A stretch of 64,000 nucleotides of DNA from Klebsiella pneumoniae. Lineage in GTDB: Bacteria > Pseudomonadota > Gammaproteobacteria > Ga0077536. The position numbers and the translations under genes were made by a program. Shown here in pieces: positions 43,067-51,295 of the stretch (position 1 is the stretch's first letter; each line of letters begins with the position of its first letter). The DNA lies in NCBI GenBank assembly GCA_945862315.1, contig CAMAXW010000015.1, positions 1 to 64,000 of the forward strand, read 5' to 3'. Under the pieces are notes generated by a model that saw only the letters and a program-made list of their open reading frames with translations, ran no database searches and had not been told where the DNA came from.

Positions 43067-43945
43067 ATGTCGCGCTCGCTCACCACTTGGCTGCCCGCCG
43101 TCTTAGTGTGGCTCACTGGCAACGGCCTGCTGGGGGGCTGCACACCCGCACCGACACCCGCGATGGCATTGGCCAATTACGACTATCACGATGGGGCGAC
43201 CCGTGGCCATTGCGCACCGGCCACGCGACCCGGTGCCGCCGGTGCCAGCGATCAACAGAGCACGCCAGAGGGTGTGCGCTACGTCTTACGGGCGCCGCAA
43301 AATTACCGGCCAGACAGTGCGCACCCTTTGCTGGTGGTGTATGCGCCGGCTGGCTATAGCGCGGCGGCGAATGAACGCTACACCGGGCTCACCGCAGCGG
43401 CGACGGGGCGCGGTTTTTTGGTGGTCTACACGGCGGCACAACCCCCCTCACTCGCCGGGATCCGGGCCTTGGCACAACTCCCGGCGGCGGTCGCGGCACG
43501 CTGGTGCGTGGCACCGAAGCAGATCTATGCGACCGGCCATTCTGATGGTGGGACCGCGACCACTGCGATCGCCGTGCTACCCGCGCTACCCCATCCATTT
43601 GCCGCGATCGCGCCCAGTGCGGCGGGCTTCACGGCCGAGGATCTGCGCGGCTATCGCTGCCCGCAGCCCGTCGCGGTGATGGTGCTGCATAATGCTGGGG
43701 ACGAGTTGTTTCCGGGCTGGGGCGCGCAGGCGGCACGCTGGTGGGCGCAGTGCAATGGCTGTGCTGTGACGGCCACAACGCGGGACCCTGGTGGCTGCCT
43801 CCGTTATGCCCAATGTCCGGCGGGTGCCGACACGCGCTACTGCGAGTACCCGGGTGATCACCGGCACTGGCCTGCCACGGCGGCCGCGTTACTGGATTTT
43901 TTTCAAGCAGCCCCGACGCGTGCCACCGGGCCCACTCAACCCTAA
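43067..43945 (+). CDS. Secreted lipoprotein esterase of the PHB-depolymerase/feruloyl-esterase (LpqC) family
   Basis: A 292-residue alpha/beta hydrolase with a lipobox LLGGC. HPLLVVYAPAGYSAAANERY is the first strand and oxyanion region; IYATGHSDGGTATT contains the nucleophile Ser in GHSDGG; Asp is likely in LHNAGDELFPGWG; His is in GDHRHWPATA. Cys pairs near the end may form disulfides. GGAGGGG precedes the ATG at 43067. It is 16 bases before copC and in the same direction, so it may lead that operon. The physiological ester is unknown. Confidence 0.88.
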   Translation: MSRSLTTWLPAVLVWLTGNGLLGGCTPAPTPAMALANYDYHDGATRGHCAPATRPGAAGASDQQSTPEGVRYVLRAPQNYRPDSAHPLLVVYAPAGYSAAANERYTGLTAAATGRGFLVVYTAAQPPSLAGIRALAQLPAAVAARWCVAPKQIYATGHSDGGTATTAIAVLPALPHPFAAIAPSAAGFTAEDLRGYRCPQPVAVMVLHNAGDELFPGWGAQAARWWAQCNGCAVTATTRDPGGCLRYAQCPAGADTRYCEYPGDHRHWPATAAALLDFFQAAPTRATGPTQP

Positions 43946-43961
43946 CCGCTGGAGATTTCCC

Positions 43962-44348
43962 ATGCCTTGGATTCCGCGCCACGCCCTGCTCCGCAGCTTG
44001 CTAACCGCGAGCCTGGTCGCGTTGCCCGCTTGGTGTCTGGCGCATGCCCGCTTGGAGCAGGCTCAGCCGGCACGCCGCAGCGCCTTAAGCAGCTCGCCGG
44101 CCCAGGTTCGCCTGCGCTTTAACGAGGCGGTCGAGTTGCAGTATTCCCACCTCAGCGTGACCGACAGCAGCGGGCATACGCTGAGCACCGCGCCAACCCT
44201 CGCGCCAGACGCGAACACCTTGGAAATCGCGTTGCCGAAGCTCTCACCCGGCACCTACACCGTGCACTATCGGGTGTTATCGGTGGATGGTCATGTGATC
44301 GAGTCAGCCTACCCGTTCACCCTTCAGGCACCTGCTGCGGCCCCATGA
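43962..44348 (+). CDS. copC: Copper resistance/transport protein CopC
   Basis: A 128-residue periplasmic copper carrier. The signal peptide is cleaved before His28 (WCLA-HARLEQ), giving the N-terminal His of the Cu(II) site; the DGH motif at 109-111 supplies the other ligands with the usual spacing. The core RSALSSSPAQVRLRFNEAVE and YRVLSVDGHVIES are typical CopC. The stop overlaps the start of copD as ATGA. In ammonia oxidisers and many methanotrophs copCD accompanies the monooxygenase operon, as it does here in convergent orientation. Confidence 0.95.
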   Translation: MPWIPRHALLRSLLTASLVALPAWCLAHARLEQAQPARRSALSSSPAQVRLRFNEAVELQYSHLSVTDSSGHTLSTAPTLAPDANTLEIALPKLSPGTYTVHYRVLSVDGHVIESAYPFTLQAPAAAP

Positions 44349-46282
44349 TGCCATTGCTCAGTGGCTTGGCGCACTGGCTCGCGCTAGTCGCGGGGCTCGC
44401 ACTGCCAGGTTGTTGTGCCTTGCGATATTGCAATCCTCGGCGCGTGCTGCAAGGGCGCGACTTACTGCTGCGCATCACCGGCGGGCTGGTGCTGCTGGCG
44501 GTGACCAGCACACTGGTGGTGCTGGCGCTGCGCGCCGCATTGGCCAGTGGGGATCCGCAAGATGCGCTCAATCCCACGGCGTGGCTGGCCTTCGCGCGCA
44601 CCACCCGGAGTGGGCAATTGCTGGTGGTGCAGGGGCTTTTAGCGTTAATGGGGGCCGCCGTGTGGTGCACCCCCGCGTGGCGGCGGGGCGCACCGGCAGC
44701 AGTGGCTGGCCTGACCGTGCTCGCCCTCGCCGGTTTGCTGTGTGCCTCACCTACCAGCCACGCCGCCAGCGGTGGCGTGGGGCTCATTCTGATCCACGCC
44801 CTCCATCTCGCCACCGTAGCGTGGTGGTTTGGGGGCTTGTTAACACTGATCATCTGGCAGATGCAGTCGCACACCCCGGGACGGGACGTCACGCTGCGCG
44901 CACTGGCGGGTTTTTCTAGAATCGCTATGCCGATGATGGTCATCACGGTGGTCTCCGGCTGCATTCTGGCCTGGACGCAAATCGCTCCAGTCTGGGCCAG
45001 CCTCGTGGCGACCCAATACGGGATATTGTTAATCGCGAAGCTCACGCTGCTCGCCGTCATTTTGCTGCTCGCGGCGTGCACCCGGTGGCGCTGGCTACCG
45101 CGTGCGTTGGCGGCCGCGCCCAGTGCGGATCGCCATTGGCGGCTATTGGGGCGTGCGCTGAGCGCTGAATGGGTGCTGGCGCTCGTGCTGCTGATGCTCG
45201 CGACGGGTTTGGCGAGCAGTATCCCTGGGGCGCACGCGGCTATTGAGAACTGGCCTTATCCCTGGCGATTCTCGCTGGTGGCGAGTTGGCCAGAACCCGG
45301 CGTACCGGGGTGTCTGGCGGCCGGTCTGGCCCTGCTCGTACTGGGGGTCGTTAATGGTCTGTGTCGTCACAGCGTGTGGCTGACGAGCGCCAGCGTGGGT
45401 GGCGGCTTAAGCCTTATTCTCACGGCCCTGGCGGTGCCCGCGAACAGCAATACCTACCGCACGCCCAGTGTGGCGTTCGACGCCATTTCCATCGCACACG
45501 GCGCGCAGCTCTACGCGCAATATTGCACCAGTTGTCATGGCCTGCAGGGCAAAGGCGATGGTCCCTTGGCGCAGAGCACTCCCAAAGCGCCGGTCGATTT
45601 ACTCACCGAACCTCACACTGCCCGCCACACCCCGGGGGATTTTTTTCACTGGGTGACCTACGGGATCCCGGGGTCTGGCATGCCAGGCTTCGCAGCGTCT
45701 TTGGACGTCGATGCGCGCTGGGATTTGGTTAATTTTTTACACGCGATCCGACGTGGCTACGACGCTCGAATATTGAGCCCAACCAGCGTGCCCGAGCGCC
45801 CAGAACCTGGGCTGGCCGCGCCAGATTTTGCTTGGCAAACCCGCGCCGATGAGCGCGAGACACTCCGCAACGCCGAACCTGCGCGCGCGGTCGTCTTGGT
45901 GCTCTACACCCGGCCAGCCAGCGACGCCCGCTTGCGTGAATTGGACCAGCTGCCTTGGGCGACCCTCGGCGCGCGCCTGCTGGCCGTGCCGCTGACTGGA
46001 GCGGCAACCACGCTACCCTTTGCGGTCATCGAAGACGACGCCGCGATTGCGCGCACCTACAGCGAATTTCGGCGCACCTTGAGTCATCCCGACTTGTTTG
46101 GGGCGGGCCAGTGGCCTGTGCACATGGAATTACTGATCGACCGCTACGGATATCTGCGCGCCCGGTGGATTCCCGCAACGGATGGCAGCGGCTGGGCGCA
46201 GCCCGGCGTGCTTGCCGCAGAAATTACCCGTTTGAACGCCGAGCCGCGCCTGCTGCCGCCGCCCGCAGAACACGTTCATTGA
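44345..46282 (+). CDS. copD: CopD - cytochrome c - thioredoxin-like fusion protein
   Basis: A 645-residue protein in three parts. Residues 1 to about 365 hold roughly nine transmembrane helices with the CopD pattern (HALHLATVAWWFGGLLTLI, RFSLVASWPEPG-like C-part). Residues 383-475 are a class I cytochrome c: heme site CTSCH at 394-398 and Met446 in GSGMPGFA. Residues about 487-640 look like a thioredoxin or SCO fold (LAAPDFAWQT, VVLVLYTRPAS, HMELLIDRYGYLRARWIP) but lack a CxxC. CopD moves copper across the inner membrane; the fused heme domain implies linked electron transfer. The fusion is far longer than usual CopD (about 300 residues). Confidence 0.88.
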   Translation: MMPLLSGLAHWLALVAGLALPGCCALRYCNPRRVLQGRDLLLRITGGLVLLAVTSTLVVLALRAALASGDPQDALNPTAWLAFARTTRSGQLLVVQGLLALMGAAVWCTPAWRRGAPAAVAGLTVLALAGLLCASPTSHAASGGVGLILIHALHLATVAWWFGGLLTLIIWQMQSHTPGRDVTLRALAGFSRIAMPMMVITVVSGCILAWTQIAPVWASLVATQYGILLIAKLTLLAVILLLAACTRWRWLPRALAAAPSADRHWRLLGRALSAEWVLALVLLMLATGLASSIPGAHAAIENWPYPWRFSLVASWPEPGVPGCLAAGLALLVLGVVNGLCRHSVWLTSASVGGGLSLILTALAVPANSNTYRTPSVAFDAISIAHGAQLYAQYCTSCHGLQGKGDGPLAQSTPKAPVDLLTEPHTARHTPGDFFHWVTYGIPGSGMPGFAASLDVDARWDLVNFLHAIRRGYDARILSPTSVPERPEPGLAAPDFAWQTRADERETLRNAEPARAVVLVLYTRPASDARLRELDQLPWATLGARLLAVPLTGAATTLPFAVIEDDAAIARTYSEFRRTLSHPDLFGAGQWPVHMELLIDRYGYLRARWIPATDGSGWAQPGVLAAEITRLNAEPRLLPPPAEHVH

Positions 46283-46321
46283 GCAGACGGGCGTCGACGT
46301 ACCGTGGGCACGGCCTAAGGG

Positions 46322-46882
46322 CTAGGCTTGCGACGCCGTGCGGCGGTGACCCGAAAACAAATACAACACCACACCGCCCAAAACGATCGCTAACGCCCAC
46401 AGCCATGGCTCCCAGCGCCCACGACCGGCGCCCACACTAAACGGAAAACGGGCTAGAAATTCGCCCTTGGCCCCGGCCGACACCAAGCCCACAAATTGGC
46501 CCGTCTGGGCGAAGCGATAATTGAAACTCACCGTACCGCTGGGGTAAATTTTGGGCGGCAGGTGCAGCACCGTGACCGCCTCGAGGTTTGCCTCGGTGCC
46601 GGTGTCGCGAATGATACGAACTTCAATCGGCAAGTCGCGCAGCGCCTCGTCCAACGCATCGAGCGCGATGATGGTATGGCCGACGCGGGGAATGTCTTCA
46701 CAGAACTCGTTAGCGCCGGAGATCTCCGGCTGATAGCCCGTGAAGTGCATGACGTAGCGCCCCAGCCGCAGTTTGCAAACATCTTTGTCCATACTCAAAC
46801 CACCATGGGCGCGGACGCCTTGCCCCATCGTGCACAAGACCATGGCCACCCACAGGATGCTAAAGCGCTGCGTGCGAGTCAT
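46322..46882 (-). CDS. Fourth gene of the copper monooxygenase operon: exported single-TM protein
   Basis: A 186-residue protein. The signal peptide ends VRA, so the mature protein begins with His26 (HGGLSMDKDVC), reminiscent of the N-terminal His of PmoB and CopC. Cys36, Met31, Met45-His46 and Cys61 (EFCEDIP) are candidate metal or disulfide residues. A transmembrane helix at about 158-177 anchors the C-terminus. Its ATG overlaps the pmoB TAA. PmoD/AmoD/AmoE proteins occupy this position in other operons; whether this is a homologue cannot be told by eye. The HGG...HFTGYQP...FCEDIP pattern is conserved in unannotated proteins I recall. Confidence 0.78.
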   Translation of the reverse strand: MTRTQRFSILWVAMVLCTMGQGVRAHGGLSMDKDVCKLRLGRYVMHFTGYQPEISGANEFCEDIPRVGHTIIALDALDEALRDLPIEVRIIRDTGTEANLEAVTVLHLPPKIYPSGTVSFNYRFAQTGQFVGLVSAGAKGEFLARFPFSVGAGRGRWEPWLWALAIVLGGVVLYLFSGHRRTASQA

Positions 46883-48120
46883 TAGCTGCCGACGAACACC
46901 GGCACGATGGCACCCGACACATTAGCGATGGCGCGCTGACCGGCCGCGTCGTAGAAAAACAGCAGGCCGCCGACCCGGTTATCCGGATCGCTCAGCAAAC
47001 TGGTGAGCCTTTCTGTTTCCCACACTGCATCGGTGGCCTCGATAAGCATCGAACGGGTTTCGTGGGGTGCGATGGGCGTGGCATCAGGTAGGGTGAGCCC
47101 GCTACGTGGCAGTAAATCTGCCGGATAGTTAGCCGCCACCCGGGCCATCGCGGCGGGCAACGCGTGATTAACAAAACGTAAGTTGGAGGTCATGAACTCG
47201 CCCACTTGTACCGGCCGGTCTAGCGGGTTGTGGATGGTCACGTTGAGTTTCATGGAGCGTCCGGGCACATCGTAGGTGGCACGTTTAACGGTGACCACGA
47301 TTTCCTGCGCTTCGCGCGGCAGCGGCTCCACGCGAAACTGCCCCGCCTGGAGCGGAATCGTGCGGGGGTATTTCTGCTCGGTCCAAGTCGCCGCGCCAAA
47401 CACCACGAGCACGGTGAGCACCAGAAAAATCGCACCAAAGCGCCGGTCAGCGCGGGTAATGAGGGCTTCCTCGTGACCCAACTCCAAGGCCCTGAGACGC
47501 GTCATGAGCAACGGTCTACGCAGCCACCAGCCCGCAAAGGTCAATGCCATGAGGATCCAAAACCCCTCCCACCGAAGCACGGTGTCCACGCCCCAAGTTT
47601 CTAGGTTGTCGATGTGCGTACCGTCGAGGGTGGTGAGCGAGAGTTTAAAATCACGGTGGTCGCCGGTCACATCTAACCACTGGCCGGGCCCCAATAACGG
47701 CCCCGCGCCTTCCACGTTGACCATGGGATGCACGTGGTGACGACCGGGGATGCGGCCTTTCAACACGGTTTTAAATTCATAGTCCCGATTGAGCTGCAGC
47801 CGGCCAGACTGAATAGCGGGCGCCCCGTTGATGTAGCTCTCAACCCGCGCCAGCACCGGGCCTGGGGTGCCGTTGCCCAGGAATACCCGATCGGGCTGTG
47901 GGAGATTCGCCGGCCAGTCTTCGAACAGGCGGAAACGCCCCGAAACCACCACGTTTTCGTTCACGGCGATTTTTTCGGTACTCCAGTGCACATCGTAAAA
48001 CTGCGCCGTGCGCATGCGCAGGAACGGCTCTTGGTTACGTTCGCCGTGCGCCCACACCGCATTGCCACTCAACAGCAAAATCAGCGTCAACCAGCACTTT
48101 AAACCGGCATCAAGGCGCAT
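46882..48120 (-). CDS. pmoB: Copper membrane monooxygenase subunit B (PmoB/AmoB-like)
   Basis: A 412-residue subunit with two soluble cupredoxin-like domains on the periplasmic side. Cleavage of the signal peptide after VWA gives mature N-terminal His25 (HGERNQEPFLRMRT). The copper site motif GRHHVHPMVNVEGAGPLL holds His128/129 and His131, equivalent to the HxH of methane monooxygenase. Two transmembrane helices lie near 190-210 and 230-250. The ATG at 48120 has GGAGG seven bases upstream and overlaps the pmoA stop by eleven bases. The substrate class cannot be read from this subunit. Confidence 0.95.
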   Translation of the reverse strand: MRLDAGLKCWLTLILLLSGNAVWAHGERNQEPFLRMRTAQFYDVHWSTEKIAVNENVVVSGRFRLFEDWPANLPQPDRVFLGNGTPGPVLARVESYINGAPAIQSGRLQLNRDYEFKTVLKGRIPGRHHVHPMVNVEGAGPLLGPGQWLDVTGDHRDFKLSLTTLDGTHIDNLETWGVDTVLRWEGFWILMALTFAGWWLRRPLLMTRLRALELGHEEALITRADRRFGAIFLVLTVLVVFGAATWTEQKYPRTIPLQAGQFRVEPLPREAQEIVVTVKRATYDVPGRSMKLNVTIHNPLDRPVQVGEFMTSNLRFVNHALPAAMARVAANYPADLLPRSGLTLPDATPIAPHETRSMLIEATDAVWETERLTSLLSDPDNRVGGLLFFYDAAGQRAIANVSGAIVPVFVGS

Positions 48121-48961
48121 CACGCGCCTCCGTAGCGCTGGTGGCTGAGAGGGGTTTTTCTCGCGGATAGCCAAACAGGTGTTTCCATCGGTTAGGCAGG
48201 GTGGTGACGCGCGTCAGCAGCATGCCGATATGCCACCACAGCAGGTAGGTGAGCACGCACACAAAGCCCGAGAACGCCGAGGACACCCACGCGGAATGTC
48301 CCCCAAAAGTACGCAAAGTGCCGCGTTCAATGAAGCGTAGATACTCAGGCGTGGCCGTCCGGGTGAAGGCGTAGCCAATGTAATCGCCCACCGACACCAA
48401 GGAATCCATGATTTCTACCGGTAGGCGATAAGCCGCCAGCATGGGCCAGTTAGCGGGATAAAAAAGGATCGCAAAACCCATCCCGCCGATCACCGCGGTG
48501 AAGAAAAAATTACCGGTCAACAGCAACACGCAGTCCAGCACCAGCGCGCCCGGAATCATTAACGTGGGCCACACCAAACTAAACGGAAAATAAGACCACA
48601 GATGGAAACCAAAAAAACGCGCGATCCAGGCGCCGACCATGAGCCCAGTGATGGCAAGCGTAGCGCCAATGGGTAGGCGGAATTTCTCCCAGAGGACATA
48701 TTGCAGGGCAGCCGGAAAAGTAATGGCCACGATGGGGGTCAGCGTGACCCAGTACTGGCGGTCTTTCCAGTCGACCCAAAAATCCCAGTCGCCAGCCAAC
48801 AGCATAAAATGCAGGTGAAAGGCTGCCGTGATCGCGAGCACAATAATGCAAGACACAATGATGTCGACTTGCGCGGAGAGCTTGGCCGCCCAACGACTCC
48901 AGCGCACGCCGTAGATTTCGATGAATTCCCCCGCCGGCTCGGGCACCACCGCTTTGGTCAT
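48110..48961 (-). CDS. pmoA: Copper membrane monooxygenase subunit A (PmoA/AmoA-like)
   Basis: A 283-residue subunit with about seven transmembrane helices. Hallmarks are AGDWDFWVDWKDRQYWVTLT (56-75), TFPAALQYVLWEKFRLPIGA (81-100), IPGALVLDCVLLLTGNF and RTATPEYLRFIERGTLRTFG (201-220). These are the blocks used to type the family. Differences from methane monooxygenase, such as SYFPFSLVWPTLM in place of TYFPINFVFPASL, suggest a divergent clade. The ATG at 48961 follows the pmoC stop by 34 bases. Confidence 0.96.
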   Translation of the reverse strand: MTKAVVPEPAGEFIEIYGVRWSRWAAKLSAQVDIIVSCIIVLAITAAFHLHFMLLAGDWDFWVDWKDRQYWVTLTPIVAITFPAALQYVLWEKFRLPIGATLAITGLMVGAWIARFFGFHLWSYFPFSLVWPTLMIPGALVLDCVLLLTGNFFFTAVIGGMGFAILFYPANWPMLAAYRLPVEIMDSLVSVGDYIGYAFTRTATPEYLRFIERGTLRTFGGHSAWVSSAFSGFVCVLTYLLWWHIGMLLTRVTTLPNRWKHLFGYPREKPLSATSATEARDAP

Positions 48962-48995
48962 GGGGCACCCCGAGATAATTGCTGCGCGAGGAGGA

Positions 48996-49808
48996 TCAAG
49001 ACCCGACAACCGGTTTGGGCTCGGCCAGAGCGTCCGCCAAACCAGCCTGCAATTCGGCCCGCCGAATGGCATCCAACAAGTGTTGGAGAATTTGTACCAG
49101 CAGCCCGCCTAAGGCCAACACCGACCAGCCGAGCACCACGAAACCCCAGTGCAAGGGGGCCGAGAAATATTCTTCCATCAGCCAGAAGGCGTGGCCCCAT
49201 TCGTTAAAACCCAGATTGGGAAGAATGAGAAACGGGCCAGCCACAGCGATGATCAGCGGCAGCGACAAGCGCTCGGCGAATTTCGGCAAGCGGGTCATGG
49301 CGTAGAGCAAAGAGCCCACGCCAAACAACACAAACAACGGCATGGTGCCGTAGAACAGCACCACATGGCTGGGCGTGAAGGCGGTGTCGCGGACCACCGT
49401 TTGGTGCCACGACGCATCTTGCTCGGCGAAAAAGCTCCCGGTCCAGTACACCGCAAAGGCGTAGACAAAAATGAAGAAGATGAGATTGATGTAGCGCCGA
49501 ATTTCTTCGCGTGGTGCGAGTTGCGACAACGCTCGGTCGCGGGTCACCCACAGGTAAGACCACAGCCCGGCCCAACTGGTGGTCAGCACCACGAGCTCGC
49601 CTTTTAGGAGGGTCATCCAATAAGCATCGAAGGCAGGAGCGGTGGCGTCCAAGCCGGCGCTCCAGCCAAAGATTTGCTGGTAGCAGCGGTAGGCCAGCAT
49701 GAGGCTGAACACCCCCGCCAGACTCAGCAGCAGACCGCGCCAAGAAATGAACGCGCGGGGCGACCAGTCTTGGGCAATAGGAGTCTCGAGTAATTCAGGT
49801 TTAGTCAT
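48996..49808 (-). CDS. pmoC: Copper membrane monooxygenase subunit C (PmoC/AmoC-like), active-site subunit
   Basis: A 270-residue subunit with about six transmembrane helices. The CuC site is Asp131, His135 and His148 (DASWHQTVVRDTAFTPSH), with the same 4 and 13 spacing as in Methylococcus. The second site, CuD, is Asn202, His206 and His220 (FNEWGHAFW ... APLHW), with 4 and 14 spacing, also as in methane monooxygenase. Both sites are therefore intact and an active enzyme is likely. It is the first gene of the C-A-B operon, with GAGAG before its ATG and a 207-base upstream region. Confidence 0.96.
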   Translation of the reverse strand: MTKPELLETPIAQDWSPRAFISWRGLLLSLAGVFSLMLAYRCYQQIFGWSAGLDATAPAFDAYWMTLLKGELVVLTTSWAGLWSYLWVTRDRALSQLAPREEIRRYINLIFFIFVYAFAVYWTGSFFAEQDASWHQTVVRDTAFTPSHVVLFYGTMPLFVLFGVGSLLYAMTRLPKFAERLSLPLIIAVAGPFLILPNLGFNEWGHAFWLMEEYFSAPLHWGFVVLGWSVLALGGLLVQILQHLLDAIRRAELQAGLADALAEPKPVVGS

Positions 49809-49869
49809 GGGAATACTCTCAGGCTATGCGTAACCTACAGTACTGCTGGACCGCGCCCAAAACCATGTC

Positions 49870-49888
49870 ATTTCAAGGGAAATTTCAA
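49870..49888 (-). promoter_or_regulatory. Direct repeat upstream of pmoC
   Basis: Plus strand ATTTCAA-GGGAA-ATTTCAA (minus TTGAAAT-TTCCC-TTGAAAT), 62 bases before the pmoC start in otherwise GC-rich DNA. Two 7-base repeats with 12-base periodicity could bind a regulator. TTGAAA also resembles a -35 box, but no matching -10 was found. Confidence 0.35.
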
Positions 49889-50015
49889 TTATTTTCTGCC
49901 GCATAGCAGCACAAATCGCCGTCGTTTTGCCGCTCGCGGGCACCGGCTAGCGTTGGCTAGGATCGCGGCAGAGCGCAGTTCGAACTTGTTTTAATCACCA
50001 CCCCGGGAGCACCTC

Positions 50016-50459
50016 ATGGACCTGCAACAGCTACAAGATCTCGAAGATATTCGGCAATTAAAATCCCGCTACTTCCGCCTGATGGACACCCAGCAATGGG
50101 CCGCTTGGGAGCACTGCTTCACGGCGGATATTTCGGCTTTTTATGAAGGCGCGCCGCGCCCACGGCGGGACATGCCGACCGACATCGGCTGCGAAGGTCG
50201 CGCCGCGCTCATTGCCGGGGTGGGGGGTTTGATGGTCGGCGCGGTGTCGATGCACCAAGGTTTTATGCCCGAAATCACCCTCACCAGCGCCACCACTGCC
50301 AAAGCCATTTGGGCGATGTTCGATTACGTGCGACTGCCCACGTGTCACTTCAAGGGCTGGGGCCACTACCACGATGAGTATGTGAAAGAGCACGACGGTT
50401 GGAAGCTCAAAAAAACCCACCTCACGCGCCTGCACACTGAGGAAGTTTGGGTCGACTAA
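50016..50459 (+). CDS. SnoaL/NTF2-like protein
   Basis: A 147-residue protein of the SnoaL-like fold: LEDIRQLKSRYFRLMDTQQW begins the typical helix, and WGHYHDEYVKEHDGWKLKKT and HLTRLHTEEVW close the sheet. Members are cyclases, dehydratases, ring isomerases or have no known activity. It is divergent from pmoC, separated by the presumed pmo promoter region, so a functional link is possible but unproven. GGGAG precedes the ATG. Confidence 0.88.
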   Translation: MDLQQLQDLEDIRQLKSRYFRLMDTQQWAAWEHCFTADISAFYEGAPRPRRDMPTDIGCEGRAALIAGVGGLMVGAVSMHQGFMPEITLTSATTAKAIWAMFDYVRLPTCHFKGWGHYHDEYVKEHDGWKLKKTHLTRLHTEEVWVD

Positions 50460-50613
50460 GGGGTCGACTCGCAACTTTGACAGCGCGGCCTAGGGTCAGA
50501 AAAATTCACGCTGGACGGCGCGGCGCGGCCAAGCACCTGCGCCCCACCATTCAGCGTGAGCCGCCCTGTCGCGGGCGGCGTGATTCGTGGCGCGCCAACC
50601 GATACCGCGCGAC

Positions 50614-51195
50614 TTACTGCACCACCACCCGTTTAATGTCGATGGGGGTGGACGGCACATCGGAGTGTGGCCCAACACGGGTGGTCTTCATGCCCGCAAT
50701 GGCGTCGACGATGTCCATGCCCTTGGTCACTTGGCCAAACACTGCATAGCCCCAGCCCGCCTCCTCCGCTTGGGTGAAGTCCAATGGCGCGTTATCTGCC
50801 ACGTTGATGAAGAACTGCGCGGTAGCACTGTGGGGGTCATTGGTGCGGGCCATCGCGATAGAACCGCGTTTGTTGAGCAGGCCATTCTCGGCCTCGTTAC
50901 GGATGGGGGCGTGGGTGGCTCGTTCTTCCATCTGAGCCGTAAAACCCCCACCTTGGATCATGAAGCCGGGGATTACACGGTGGAACGTCGTGCCGTTATA
51001 AAAACCCTCTTTCGCGTAGCTTAAAAAATTGGCGACGCTCAACGGTGCGTGTACCGGATCGAGCGCAATTTCAATCACGCCTTGGCTAGTTTCTAGCACG
51101 ACCTGCACGGTTTTGGGGTCCTCGGCGATGGCCGGGGCCACGTTGCCGAGCCATAAGGCCGCGATCACGCTGGCCACTGCGATGGTGTTTTTCAT
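50614..51195 (-). CDS. ppiA: Periplasmic cyclophilin-type peptidyl-prolyl isomerase
   Basis: A 193-residue cyclophilin with a signal peptide (MKNTIAVASVIAALWLGNVA, cleavage after AIA). Family blocks: GTTFHRVIPGFMIQGGGF, IAMARTNDPHSATAQFFINV, GYAVFGQVTKGMDIVDAI. It catalyses proline cis-trans isomerisation during periplasmic folding. AGGAG precedes the ATG. The Trp of the cyclosporin site is replaced, as usual in bacterial forms. It appears monocistronic. Confidence 0.94.
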   Translation of the reverse strand: MKNTIAVASVIAALWLGNVAPAIAEDPKTVQVVLETSQGVIEIALDPVHAPLSVANFLSYAKEGFYNGTTFHRVIPGFMIQGGGFTAQMEERATHAPIRNEAENGLLNKRGSIAMARTNDPHSATAQFFINVADNAPLDFTQAEEAGWGYAVFGQVTKGMDIVDAIAGMKTTRVGPHSDVPSTPIDIKRVVVQ

Positions 51196-51295
51196 CCAAT
51201 TTTCTCCTGAATTAAATAATCGGCGCGTTTAGCGATGCCCCACGCGAGGCGCAAACAATAACGCATCCACATGGCCACAGGCACGCGGCCCATTT

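Noticed and set aside
46882-49808. Naming the operon as methane or ammonia monooxygenase
   Set aside because: Metal sites are shared by all family members and no downstream methane- or ammonia-oxidation genes are present; the substrate is left open.
49809-50015. Sigma-54 or clear sigma-70 promoter for pmoC
   Set aside because: No GG-N10-GC pair in the right register and no -35/-10 pair with acceptable spacing.
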